A stretch of DNA of 64,000 nucleotides from assembly GCA_009930275.1 (NCBI GenBank), contig RZYP01000001.1, positions 220,709 through 284,708 on the forward strand, read 5' to 3'. The position numbers and the translations under genes are program-made. Positions 35,688 through 43,817 of this stretch are shown here, in pieces (position 1 is the stretch's first letter; every line of letters starts with the position of its first letter). The notes below the pieces were generated by a model. It saw only the letters and a list, made by a program, of their open reading frames with translations. It was not told the DNA's origin and did no database searches. This DNA comes from Negativicutes bacterium. GTDB taxonomy: Bacteria; Bacillota_C; Negativicutes; Acidaminococcales; Acidaminococcaceae.

Positions 35688-36881
35688 ATGAAAAAGTGGC
35701 TTTTCACATCTGAATCGGCTTTAGAAGGTCATCCTGATAAAATTTGTGATCAAGTAGCGGATGGTATTTTAGACGCTATTTTAGAAAAAGACCCATTTAG
35801 CCGTGTGGCCTGTAATGTTTCTGCCAGCACAGGCCTTATTATGATATACGGACAAATCACAATGCGTTGCACGATAGATATGCCTTTAATTGCACGAAAG
35901 ATCATTCAAGAAATAGGCTACACAGACACTGAATATGGTCTTGATGGGAGAGTGTGCTCGGTTCTTACCGGAATTGAAAAACAATCTTCCGATATTGCTG
36001 CCGGAGTAAATGCCTCTCTGGAATATAAAAAAGGGTCCGGAGACAAACTGGACTTGCTTGGTGCCGGTGACCAGGCGCTTGTTTTTGGTTATGCCTGTAA
36101 CGAGACTCCGGAGCTAATGCCTATGCCGATTACCTTGGCACATAAGCTTGCAAAAAAACTGGCAGAAATGCGCAAATCGGGTGCTATTCCGTATTTAAGG
36201 CCAGACGGAAAAACTCAGGTGACGGTAGAATATTTTGGAAATAAAGTAGTACGGGTGGATACAGTTATTATTGCATGTCAGCATGATGAAACTGTGAATC
36301 ATGAAAAGATTAGCGAAGATATTGTGGAAAAAGTAATCAAGGCAGTAATACCATCAGAACTTTTGGATGAACAGACAAATTACTATATAAATGCTACGGG
36401 CCGATTTGTCGTGGGAGGGCCTGAAGGCGATTCAGGGTGGACAGGAAAAAAAATTATTGCTGACACCTACGGTGGTTATGGCAGACATGGTGGGGGATCT
36501 TTCTCGGGAAAAGATCCTACCAAGGTTGATCGTTTTGGCGCTTACGCGGCCAGATATGTTGCGAAAAACATAGTTGCTGCTGCTCTGGCAGATAAGTGCG
36601 AAATACAGATAGCTTATGCAATTGGCGTTTCGCATCCTGTGTCTATTATGGTAGATACTTTTGGAACTTGCAAAATTGATGAGCAAAGAATTGAAGAGTT
36701 AATTAAAACATATTTTGATTTAAGACCATCAGCAATCATTAATGATTTTGATTTAAGAAGACCAATTTATTTTCAAGTTTCCTGCTATGGTCATTTTGGT
36801 AGGCCAGAGTTAGACTTGCCATGGGAAAAGACAGACAAAGCAGGTATTTTGAAAAGATTTCTTCGTAATGATCCAATATAA
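35688..36881 (+). CDS. metK: S-adenosylmethionine synthetase
   Basis: Makes SAM from methionine and ATP. The 397-residue protein has all signature segments: [53 protein letters not shown] and the phosphate-binding [23 protein letters not shown]. The frame is open 22 codons upstream, but GGGAGGATAA at 35674-35683 sets the ATG at 35688 and matches the family N terminus. No SAM riboswitch structure was recognised in the 135-base gap upstream. The gene is monocistronic. Confidence 0.97.
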   Translation: MKKWLFTSESALEGHPDKICDQVADGILDAILEKDPFSRVACNVSASTGLIMIYGQITMRCTIDMPLIARKIIQEIGYTDTEYGLDGRVCSVLTGIEKQSSDIAAGVNASLEYKKGSGDKLDLLGAGDQALVFGYACNETPELMPMPITLAHKLAKKLAEMRKSGAIPYLRPDGKTQVTVEYFGNKVVRVDTVIIACQHDETVNHEKISEDIVEKVIKAVIPSELLDEQTNYYINATGRFVVGGPEGDSGWTGKKIIADTYGGYGRHGGGSFSGKDPTKVDRFGAYAARYVAKNIVAAALADKCEIQIAYAIGVSHPVSIMVDTFGTCKIDEQRIEELIKTYFDLRPSAIINDFDLRRPIYFQVSCYGHFGRPELDLPWEKTDKAGILKRFLRNDPI

Positions 36882-36939
36882 TTAAATGCATTGTTTGAAA
36901 ATTTATTGTACAGGATAACTTTACCGGTATAAGTTTTAA

Positions 36940-36985
36940 TTTACATATTTAATAGATAGAAGTATAATCAAATTAACAGATAATT
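36940..36985 (+). promoter_or_regulatory. Promoter of the small envelope protein gene, with conserved initial transcribed motif
   Basis: TTTACA (36940-36945) and TATAAT (36963-36968) have 17-bp spacing. Just downstream AATTAACAGATAATT (36971-36985) is identical to a segment at the same place after the promoter at 39890. The motif has inverted ends (AATTA/TAATT), so it may be an operator. Confidence 0.7.
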
Positions 36986-37043
36986 GCGATATTTTGTCCA
37001 GCTTATCTGCACGTGGTTATTAAATAATAAAGGAGGTTTAAAA

Positions 37044-37529
37044 ATGAAAAAAATTGTTTTATTTGTTGTAGCTATCATGATTTTTAGTTGTGGTACGGTG
37101 CTGGCTGCGCCACTCAATGATTTGTCCCATAATCAAACAGCTGTTGGCGCTTCAAATGATGGCATTTATCTGGAAAATAGGGTAGCTGATAAAGTAACAT
37201 TGGGTATTCAAGGAATTGATTTTAGCGACGACAACTCCTTTGATGTTTATGGTCAGTACCATTTTACCAGCAATTTACGTGGCATTCTCGGTTATCGTGA
37301 TATTTCGGATGGTTCAATCTATGCCGGCGTTGGCGTAAGCGATGTATTGGATGATAATTGGTATGGGCATGCGTATTTGGTTTTTGGTGATGAATTTACC
37401 GAAGCACAAGTTGGCGCGAATTATAAAATTAATAAGGAATTAGATGCAAACATATATGCTCGTTTCTTCATGGCTGATCATGGCAAGGATCATAATCGCT
37501 TGGGAATTGGTTTAACCTATAAATTCTAA
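37044..37529 (+). CDS. Small secreted outer-membrane beta-barrel-like protein
   Basis: A 161-residue protein with a clear Sec signal peptide (KKIVLFVVAIMIFSCGTVLA, cleavage about AxA after residue 21). The mature part of about 140 residues alternates polar and hydrophobic residues in short strands (DVYGQYHF, SIYAGVGV, HAYLVFG, AQVGANYKI, ANIYARFF, GIGLTYKF) and ends in Phe, as outer-membrane barrels do. It resembles small YfaZ/OmpW-like barrels of about 8 strands, but I do not recognise a specific family. AAAGGAGG precedes the ATG at 37044, and a strong promoter lies 100 bp upstream. It supports an outer membrane in this organism. A shared promoter motif links it to the secreted protein at 40058. 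Confidence 0.75.
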   Translation: MKKIVLFVVAIMIFSCGTVLAAPLNDLSHNQTAVGASNDGIYLENRVADKVTLGIQGIDFSDDNSFDVYGQYHFTSNLRGILGYRDISDGSIYAGVGVSDVLDDNWYGHAYLVFGDEFTEAQVGANYKINKELDANIYARFFMADHGKDHNRLGIGLTYKF

Positions 37530-37554
37530 CGCTATGAATATATTATTATCAGGA

Positions 37555-37600
37555 GGTTCCTCTACTAGTAAGAATCACTATTATGTAGGGGGGCCTTCTT
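37555..37600 (+). terminator. Terminator after the small envelope protein gene
   Basis: GGTTCCTCTAC (37555-37565) pairs with GTAGGGGGGCC (37585-37595) with three G-U pairs, followed by TTCTTTATT. Confidence 0.6.
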
Positions 37601-37622
37601 TATTAATAAGGGGGATTAAGCA

Positions 37623-38012
37623 ATGGAGCATTTCTTTTTGGAAACACCACAAATGGGTTTTGTTGATATAACTGCTAAAGTCAAAGGCATTGTTCATGCC
37701 AGTAACGTCACAAATGGGCTCTGCCAAGTATTTGTGCCGCATACCACGGCAGCAGTAACTATTAACGAAAATGCTGACCCGGACGTTTGCACCGACATGA
37801 TGGCCGCACTGGAACGCATGGTTCCAAAGTTGTCTTATCGTCATGCGGAGGGTAATTCTCCGGCGCATTTACTAAGCTCTCTTATCGGCTGCTCGTTGAC
37901 AGTGCCTATTGAGAACAATTCCTTGATGCTAGGGACGTGGCAGGGAATATATTTGTGTGAGTTTGATGGTCCGCGCAGACGCAAAATTTTAGTACAAGTT
38001 ATTGGGAACTGA
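37623..38012 (+). CDS. YjbQ family protein (UPF0047)
   Basis: A 129-residue member of a family found in all domains of life. Some members show weak thiamine phosphate synthase activity, but the physiological role is unsettled. Signature segments are VFVPHTTAAVTINENADPDV, EGNSPAHLLSSLIGCSLTVPI and GTWQGIYLCEFDGPRRRKI; the clustered His/Glu residues form a likely metal site. AAGGGGGA precedes the ATG. It has no functional neighbour. Confidence 0.88.
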   Translation: MEHFFLETPQMGFVDITAKVKGIVHASNVTNGLCQVFVPHTTAAVTINENADPDVCTDMMAALERMVPKLSYRHAEGNSPAHLLSSLIGCSLTVPIENNSLMLGTWQGIYLCEFDGPRRRKILVQVIGN

Positions 38013-38141
38013 AATTTAATACTATTTCACAGTGCTAAATGATATCTTATGAAAATATATGTTATAGGGCTTTAAATTTTATTTGAGATAGACTATAATA
38101 AATCTTGAAAATTATATATAAACAGCGTGAGTTTTGCTTCG

Positions 38142-38172
38142 CCCATATAACTGCATGGGTGATTTTTTTTGT
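38142..38172 (+). terminator. Terminator upstream of the DUF1846 gene
   Basis: CGCCCAT pairs with ATGGGTG across a 7-nt loop, followed by eight T. It lies 130 bases after the YjbQ stop, so it may end the YjbQ transcript or a short transcript from a TATAAT at 38094-38099. Confidence 0.6.
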
Positions 38173-38206
38173 AATTTAAACGACTGCATAAGAAAGAAGG
38201 AAAATA

Positions 38207-39730
38207 ATGAAAACAGGTTTTGACCATAAAAAGTATATTGAAATGCAATCAAAATATATTATTGAACGGGTTGACCAATACGATAAGCTCTATATTGAAT
38301 TTGGCGGCAAACTCATGGCTGATTTGCATGCAATGCGTGTTCTGCCTGGCTTTGATCCAGATGCAAAAATTAAGCTTCTTCATCATTTGTCCGATAAACT
38401 TGAAGTAGTGATTTGTATATATTCCGGTGATATCGAAAGAAATAAAATACGCAGCGACTTTGGGATTACCTATGAAATGGATGTTTTCAGGATGATTGAT
38501 GTGCTTCGCCGCCATGAGCTTTGCGTTAATAGCGTCGTTGTTACGCGCTACGAGGATAAATTGTCAACAAATGTTTTTATTCAAAAACTTGTAAATAGGG
38601 GCATACGCGTCTATAAACATACCGCGACAAAAGGTTATCCCACCGATATAGATACTATTGTCAGTGAAGAAGGATATGGCCAGAATGATTTCATCGAAAC
38701 AACCAAAAGTATTGTCGTAGTAACAGGACCAGGACCCAGCAGTGGAAAGTTGGCGACCTGTTTGAGTCAAATGTATCATGAGTCAAAAAGAGGTAAAGAA
38801 GTAGGCTATGCAAAATTTGAAACTTTTCCAGTCTGGAATTTACCGCTTAAACACCCGGTTAATATAGCCTATGAAGCTGCGACGGCAGATTTAAAGGACA
38901 TTAATATGATTGATTCTTTTCATCTCGATGCCTATGGTGAAAAAGCTGTTAACTACAATAGAGATATAGAAGTTTTCCCGGTTTTAAAAAGAATAATTGA
39001 AAAGATTACCGGCAAAAAATCCAATTATTTATCACCTACGGATATGGGTGTAAATCAGGTAAAAATTGGTATTGCCGATGATGAAACTGTACAAGAAGCT
39101 GCTCGGCAGGAAATAATTCGCAGATATTTTGCTACTTTATGCGATTACAAAAAAGGCCTTGCCGATTACGAGACTGTTGAAAGGGTTAAGCTTCTTCTTA
39201 ATGAACTTGATCTTAACGAAAATGACAGGGTGGTTGTAGGTCCTGCAAGAAATAAGGCAAAACTTTTAACGGAGAAAAATAAGCTGGGTGATAAAAACTG
39301 TGAAGAAATAGTTTCAGTCACAGCCATTGAACTTTCTGACGGGGAAATTTTGACAGGAAAGTCTTCATCTTTCATGAGCGCACCTGCGGCAGCCATTCTT
39401 AATGCTATTAAGTATCTGGCCAATCTTCCGGATAGCATGCATCTTTTATCTCCCTTGGTTTTAAAGCCAATATTAGATTTGAAAAAGGAAGTACTTGCCC
39501 AGTCAGATCCGTCCTTGAATTTGGAAGAAGTTATTTTTGCGCTCAGCATCTGCGGTGCTACTAATCCGGCAGCACATTGTTCGATAGAAAAATTAGCCAA
39601 ATTACGTAACTGCCAAGTACATTCGACAACATTGCTGCAGCCAAGTGATGAGAAAATGTTACGAAAATTAGGGGTACAATATACATGTGATCCTAATTTT
39701 CCTTCAGCCCAGCTTTTTTATAATAATTGA
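38207..39730 (+). CDS. DUF1846 domain-containing protein
   Basis: A 507-residue conserved protein found mainly in Firmicutes, function not established. Visible are [19 protein letters not shown] at the N terminus, the loop [22 protein letters not shown], which resembles a nucleotide-binding P-loop (PGPSSGK), [25 protein letters not shown] and [30 protein letters not shown] near the C terminus. The whole-gene length fits the family (about 495-510). AAGAAGG is upstream of the ATG. It is monocistronic between two hairpins. Confidence 0.88.
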   Translation: MKTGFDHKKYIEMQSKYIIERVDQYDKLYIEFGGKLMADLHAMRVLPGFDPDAKIKLLHHLSDKLEVVICIYSGDIERNKIRSDFGITYEMDVFRMIDVLRRHELCVNSVVVTRYEDKLSTNVFIQKLVNRGIRVYKHTATKGYPTDIDTIVSEEGYGQNDFIETTKSIVVVTGPGPSSGKLATCLSQMYHESKRGKEVGYAKFETFPVWNLPLKHPVNIAYEAATADLKDINMIDSFHLDAYGEKAVNYNRDIEVFPVLKRIIEKITGKKSNYLSPTDMGVNQVKIGIADDETVQEAARQEIIRRYFATLCDYKKGLADYETVERVKLLLNELDLNENDRVVVGPARNKAKLLTEKNKLGDKNCEEIVSVTAIELSDGEILTGKSSSFMSAPAAAILNAIKYLANLPDSMHLLSPLVLKPILDLKKEVLAQSDPSLNLEEVIFALSICGATNPAAHCSIEKLAKLRNCQVHSTTLLQPSDEKMLRKLGVQYTCDPNFPSAQLFYNN

Positions 39731-39790
39731 TTTTTAACATGTTAATGCAGCAGGTTTAGACGTTGGTATTTTATAAATTATAGATTGACC

Positions 39791-39826
39791 AAGGCATACA
39801 AATTGAATAGTATGCCTTATTTTTTT
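39791..39826 (+). terminator. Terminator after the DUF1846 gene
   Basis: AAGGCATAC (39791-39799) pairs perfectly with GTATGCCTT (39810-39818), followed by seven T (39820-39826). The 327-base gap 39731-40057 holds this hairpin and the promoter at 39890, and nothing else recognised. Confidence 0.88.
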
Positions 39827-39889
39827 CTAAATAGCTTGAGACAGTTATCTCTGAATATCGAATTTCTAAAAAAATAGTTTTTCGTATCG

Positions 39890-39934
39890 TTTACTTAGAT
39901 CTAATTATGAAGTATAATAAATTAACAGATAATT
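39890..39934 (+). promoter_or_regulatory. Promoter of the 79-residue secreted protein, twin of the promoter at 36940
   Basis: TTTACT (39890-39895) and TATAAT (39913-39918) with 17-bp spacing. GAAGTATAAT and the following AATTAACAGATAATT (39920-39934) repeat the sequence at 36959-36985 with only one extra base there. Confidence 0.7.
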
Positions 39935-40057
39935 CGGAAATGTGAATTTATTTATGCATATTGTTTGACTTTTATCATATATGCATTTTTAAACGAGACA
40001 CTTAAATTATAAAAAAATATTTGTTTCTGTTGTATAAGAAAGGAGAAATGAAATGAA

Positions 40058-40297
40058 ATGAGGATTAGCAAATTTATTTTAATGCTATTTGTTCTTATGC
40101 TCATTACATCATCTGTATTTGCTGCTCCGGTTGGCAAAGCGGGAGGTGCTGTTAATCCTCCCGGAATAACCACTTATGGTCCTGATGACTGGAGTCTCAG
40201 TGATTGTATAATGTGGTCGAAAGAAGCTGGCTTTTGGAATGCGGAAAATAAGCCTAACGAGTTTGTCCACTGGTGGCTTTTCGGGTATTTTGAATAA
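40058..40297 (+). CDS. Small secreted protein of unknown function, 79 aa
   Basis: The N terminus RISKFILMLFVLMLITSSVFA is a standard signal peptide, with cleavage expected after residue 22 or 23 (VFAA). The mature peptide of about 57 residues starts PVGKAGGAVNPPG and is rich in aromatic residues near its end, with five Trp and a WW pair (HWWLFGYFE); it has one Cys (C50). I recognise no family. AGGAGA at 40041-40046 precedes ATG 40058 by 11 nt, and two earlier ATGs terminate at once. A good promoter and terminator flank it, so expression is credible. Shared promoter sequence suggests co-control with the barrel-like protein at 37044. Confidence 0.65.
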   Translation: MRISKFILMLFVLMLITSSVFAAPVGKAGGAVNPPGITTYGPDDWSLSDCIMWSKEAGFWNAENKPNEFVHWWLFGYFE

Positions 40298-40315
40298 TAT
40301 AATGACCCATGGTGA

Positions 40316-40355
40316 AAAGACCTACAGCGGATTAAAAACTGTAGGTCTTTTTGTC
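40316..40355 (+). terminator. Terminator after the 79-aa secreted protein gene
   Basis: AAGACCTACAG pairs with CTGTAGGTCTT across an 11-nt loop, followed by T residues. Confidence 0.85.
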
Positions 40356-40420
40356 TTGGTTAAATAATCAATTGTTTTAACAAATATAATCAAGGAATAA
40401 AAACAAAGGGTAAAGCAACA

Positions 40421-40481
40421 GTTAAATTATCGGAATATTCGTTAAATTATGCAGGCTTTGAATAATTTACAAAATAGCCTG
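40421..40481. repeat. Direct repeats and hairpin upstream of the polysaccharide locus
   Basis: GTTAAATTAT is repeated at 40421-40430 and 40441-40450, exactly 20 bp apart, with a related CTAAATTAT at 40498-40506. An inverted pair CAGGCT (40452-40457)/AGCCTG (40476-40481) follows. These lie within the 254-base gap before the first gene of the locus and may be regulatory. A TATAAT occurs at 40385-40390 but lacks a good -35. Confidence 0.35.
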
Positions 40482-40551
40482 GAAGCCTAATTTATAGCTA
40501 AATTATTTTGCCAGCATTCTTTTTTTGTATGTAGGAGCAAGAGGTGAAAAT

Positions 40552-41103
40552 ATGGAACCCAGAAATGAAATTATGAAATCCAATGAATGCCAATTTTCTT
40601 CCTTACATAGCATAGCTGAAGGAGAAGATATACTTCCGCCGCAATCTTTGATACGAAAATTGAAACTGTTTATCAGAAGACATATAAATACAAAACAAGA
40701 TAGAGCTCTTCATATGTATGCAAACAAATTAATTAGTTTGTTTTATATATTTGATGATAAAAAAAAATCGCCTAATAATCAAACAGTTTCTAATCAACCA
40801 CAAAGCCTAAAAGCAGGTGATTTAGTTCGAGTTCGCTCCAAAGAAGAAATTGAGTCAACATTAAATCATCTGGGGCAATTGAAAGGATGCTCGTTCATGG
40901 ATGTGATGACGCCTTACTGCGGAACAGTGCAGCATGTTTTGAAACCTATGGAGCGTTTTGTCGATGAGCGTGATCTCAGGGTTAAGAAATGCAGTGGCCT
41001 GATTCTGCTTGATGGCGTTATGTGTCAGGGAACAACAGAGTTCGGTCGTTGTGATCGTTCTTGCCTAATGTTTTGGCGGCAGGAATGGTTAGAAAAAATA
41101 TAA
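40552..41103 (+). CDS. Uncharacterised Cys-motif protein at the head of the polysaccharide locus
   Basis: A 183-residue protein without signal peptide or membrane helix. The N-terminal 80 residues are basic and low in conservation; the C-terminal half opens with GDLVRVRSKEEIESTLN (about 90-105), then six cysteines: C103, C113, C137, C148, C157, C161, the last four in a pattern CSGLILLDGVMCQG ... GRCDRSCLMFWRQEWL. I have seen similar GxxVRVRSxEEI proteins near exopolysaccharide or natural-product loci of other bacteria, where they are unannotated; this is recollection, not a search. The Cys/His-poor arrangement could bind zinc or an Fe-S cluster. Start ATG 40552 follows AGAGGTGA. Function unknown; its place suggests a role with the surface-polysaccharide genes. 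Confidence 0.75.
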   Translation: MEPRNEIMKSNECQFSSLHSIAEGEDILPPQSLIRKLKLFIRRHINTKQDRALHMYANKLISLFYIFDDKKKSPNNQTVSNQPQSLKAGDLVRVRSKEEIESTLNHLGQLKGCSFMDVMTPYCGTVQHVLKPMERFVDERDLRVKKCSGLILLDGVMCQGTTEFGRCDRSCLMFWRQEWLEKI

Positions 41104-41211
41104 TTAATATTTTTGACGAGCTTTCTAAGCGTAGATTCAGAAATTAATTTAACATCGAAGGTTTTGAAGGAAAAAGATTTATTTAGCTTTTTCCTTTGGA
41201 GGTGATAAGAC

Positions 41212-43032
41212 ATGCTTAAGTATTTGATTCCAGCATGTTTATTTATATTAGATTCTTTGATTATAATAAGCGCTGCTGTTTTGGTTGTTGCTGTTCGTTT
41301 TGAGGGAGAACAATTCAGCTTGTACTTTATGCAAATTTTAGACTATTTGCCAGTTATATTACTATGTTACTTGCCGTTATTCGCCGTTTCCAGACTGTAT
41401 AGAAGAGTATGGCGGTATGCAGGTTATAAGGAAATGTCGTCAATTTCATTGGCGTCGTTTGTCGGCACCGTCTGTTTTTATGGAGCTTCGTCATTAATCT
41501 ATACTGCTATGCCCAGGAGTGTTTATGTCCTTCTCTTCTTTTTTGTGCTTGTCGGGATAGGACTAAGCAGATTAATTCTTAGATATTTTTTGCGCTGCAG
41601 CGATAAGAAAAAAACGCCCAGTTCAGCAATTCCTGTAATTATCATCGGTGCAGGATATGCAGGCAACCTGGTGGCTAGTGATATATTGAATCATAATTCG
41701 TATAATCGTTATGTCGTAGGCTTTATTGATGATGATGAAGAGAAACAGGGTGAACTTTCCTTTGGCATAGAAGTTTTAGGCGGTCGGAATAAGATAAAGG
41801 AAGTCGTTGACAAGTTCGGAGTAAAGGAAATTATTATTGCCATTCCTTCCTTGTCACCAAAGGAAAGTGCTGAGTTGGCTGCATTATGCAGTAAAACTAA
41901 ATGCAAAGTTAAAATAGTTCCGGATATCTATGCAATTCTAGATGAAGATGTTTCCCTTAAAAACTTACGTCCTGTCAATATCGGAGATTTGCTGCAGCGT
42001 GATCCCGTTGTTCTCGACATTAAAAAAATCACAGAGTTTTTGTCAGGCAAATGCGTCCTGGTAACGGGAGCCGGAGGGTCAATTGGTTCTGAACTTTGCC
42101 GTAAGATCATGCAAATGAAACCTTCCCGACTGGTTTTGTTGGGGAAGGGTGAAAACAGTATTTATGAAATTCATCGGGAGCTTTCTTGCTTACATGGTTC
42201 TGAGTTATTGGCTCCTATTGTTGCCAGCGTACGCGACAGAAAAGGTTTAGAGGAAGTTTTTGCCCGTTTCAGACCGCAAGTTGTTTTCCACGCCGCAGCA
42301 CATAAACATGTTCCATTGATGGAAGCACAGCCGATAGAAGCCGTGAAAAACAATGTATTTGGAACATTAAACATAGGTGTATTGTCAGGAGAATACGGAG
42401 TTGAGACATTTGTCATGGTTTCCACTGATAAAGCCGTCAATCCCACGAGCGTCATGGGCGCTACAAAGCGTGTAGCAGAAAAGATTATACGTGTTTTGAA
42501 CGAGAAATACGTAACAAAATTTGTGGCAGTTCGTTTCGGTAATGTTTTAGGTAGTCGCGGCAGTGTGGTGCCCTTATTCAAGAAACAAATAGAGGCTGGC
42601 GGCCCCGTAACGGTAACCGATCCTGAAATTGTACGCTATTTTATGACCATTCCGGAAGCTTCAATGCTTGTTTTGCAGGCAAGTACGATGGGAAAAGGTG
42701 GAGAAGTTTTCGTTTTGGATATGGGCGAACCGGTCAAAATTATCGATTTAGCTGAGAATATGATCCGGCTATCAGGCTTAGAACCTGGTGTGGATATAAA
42801 GATTGATTTCATTGGCCTGCGACCGGGAGAAAAATTATTCGAGGAACTTCTGACCTCAGAGGAAGGAACGCTACCGACAATGCATAAACAAATTTTTTGT
42901 GCCAATCTTCCTGATGTTGACGCCCAAAGTTTGGAGTTTAACCTAAGTAAGTTTGAAAAATGCCAAAATGATATAGACGTTATTAATGTATTAAAGGAAA
43001 TTGTACCTACATATACACCTAATCATTTTTAA
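41212..43032 (+). CDS. Membrane-bound UDP-GlcNAc C4-C6 dehydratase, PglF/CapD type
   Basis: Converts UDP-GlcNAc to the 4-keto-6-deoxy sugar. The 606-residue protein has four N-terminal membrane helices (about residues 5-120), a Rossmann fold of the CoA-binding type (VIIIGAGYAGNLVA), and an SDR catalytic domain beginning with VTGAGGSIGSELC (about 284). The catalytic set is visible as Thr405, Met415 and Lys419 (STDKAVNPTSVMGATK): the usual Tyr is replaced by Met with the same spacing as described for PglF. TTGGAGGTGAT precedes the ATG. It begins the biosynthetic part of the locus; with the aminotransferase at 46043 it would make a 4-amino-4,6-dideoxy GlcNAc derivative. Confidence 0.9.
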   Translation: MLKYLIPACLFILDSLIIISAAVLVVAVRFEGEQFSLYFMQILDYLPVILLCYLPLFAVSRLYRRVWRYAGYKEMSSISLASFVGTVCFYGASSLIYTAMPRSVYVLLFFFVLVGIGLSRLILRYFLRCSDKKKTPSSAIPVIIIGAGYAGNLVASDILNHNSYNRYVVGFIDDDEEKQGELSFGIEVLGGRNKIKEVVDKFGVKEIIIAIPSLSPKESAELAALCSKTKCKVKIVPDIYAILDEDVSLKNLRPVNIGDLLQRDPVVLDIKKITEFLSGKCVLVTGAGGSIGSELCRKIMQMKPSRLVLLGKGENSIYEIHRELSCLHGSELLAPIVASVRDRKGLEEVFARFRPQVVFHAAAHKHVPLMEAQPIEAVKNNVFGTLNIGVLSGEYGVETFVMVSTDKAVNPTSVMGATKRVAEKIIRVLNEKYVTKFVAVRFGNVLGSRGSVVPLFKKQIEAGGPVTVTDPEIVRYFMTIPEASMLVLQASTMGKGGEVFVLDMGEPVKIIDLAENMIRLSGLEPGVDIKIDFIGLRPGEKLFEELLTSEEGTLPTMHKQIFCANLPDVDAQSLEFNLSKFEKCQNDIDVINVLKEIVPTYTPNHF

Positions 43033-43079
43033 ACTCTCCAAAAAACTTTATTAGAAATAGAAAATGTGTTAAAGGACTA

Positions 43080-43108
43080 TTTGCTTGCTATCCAGCTTTG
43101 CAAGTAAA
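43080..43108 (+). other. Hairpin between the dehydratase and wza-like genes
   Basis: TTTGCTTGC (43080-43088) pairs with GCAAGTAAA (43100-43108), one G-U pair, loop of 11. It lacks a T tract on the + strand (A-rich follows), so it may protect or attenuate the operon mRNA rather than terminate it. Confidence 0.4.
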
Positions 43109-43125
43109 AAATAAAGGAGGATATT

Positions 43126-43770
43126 ATGAAAAAAGGAGTTGTTATCTTACTGCTAATAGGACTCTTGATGGTGAGCGGCCTAGCATTTGCCGGCGAATAC
43201 ATAATGTGTCCCGGAGACCAGCTGGATATAGTTGTTATAGGCACTGAGGATATTAATGCCAGAACTCCGGCTGAAAGCAAATACATAGTGCGGCCTGACG
43301 GTAAGTTATCTTTTCCTCTGATTGGAGAAATAGATACTACAGGACTCACCGTGAGCCAGTTTACCAAGATGATGCAAGATCGACTTGCTGAATATTTGGT
43401 AAAACCACAGGTTACTGTAAATATTGCGCAACTCGGTACTACACGCGTTTATGTCTTGGGAGAAGTTCATAAGCCTGGTTTATATGAACTTGTAAAGTCT
43501 CACACAGTTTTGGATGCTATTGGTATAGCAGAAGGCTATACCAAAGATGCCGCTAAAAAGAAAGTTTTTCTGATTCACAAAGATCATAAGGGGGAACCCA
43601 TGAAAATTAACCTGAATGATCTTTTGAAAAAAGGTGATACCAGTCAAAATTATTCACTGGTTGAAGGCGATTTACTTTATCTAACCAGCAATGGGCGTAT
43701 TGACTTTGCCAGGGATATTCTGCCGTTAATAAGTGTTGCTTATATGATTAACGATATCCAGGAAGATTAA
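43126..43770 (+). CDS. Polysaccharide export protein (Wza-like, SLBB domain)
   Basis: Outer-membrane/periplasmic polysaccharide export component. The 214-residue protein has a signal peptide (KKGVVILLLIGLLMVSGLAFA, cut near residue 22), the polysaccharide export domain (MCPGDQLDIVVIG, then RPDGKLSFPLIGEIDTTGLT) and an SLBB domain (RVYVLGEVHKPGLYEL). The cleavage region AFA-GE has no lipobox Cys, unlike E. coli Wza, and length is about half of Wza. It therefore may form the periplasmic ring with another outer-membrane partner. Good AAGGAGG site. Followed by Wzz-like and BY-kinase genes, completing the export machinery. Confidence 0.9.
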   Translation: MKKGVVILLLIGLLMVSGLAFAGEYIMCPGDQLDIVVIGTEDINARTPAESKYIVRPDGKLSFPLIGEIDTTGLTVSQFTKMMQDRLAEYLVKPQVTVNIAQLGTTRVYVLGEVHKPGLYELVKSHTVLDAIGIAEGYTKDAAKKKVFLIHKDHKGEPMKINLNDLLKKGDTSQNYSLVEGDLLYLTSNGRIDFARDILPLISVAYMINDIQED

Positions 43771-43817
43771 TATTTAAAGAAATAAAATTATAAATTCATT
43801 TAATGGAGGTATTCATT

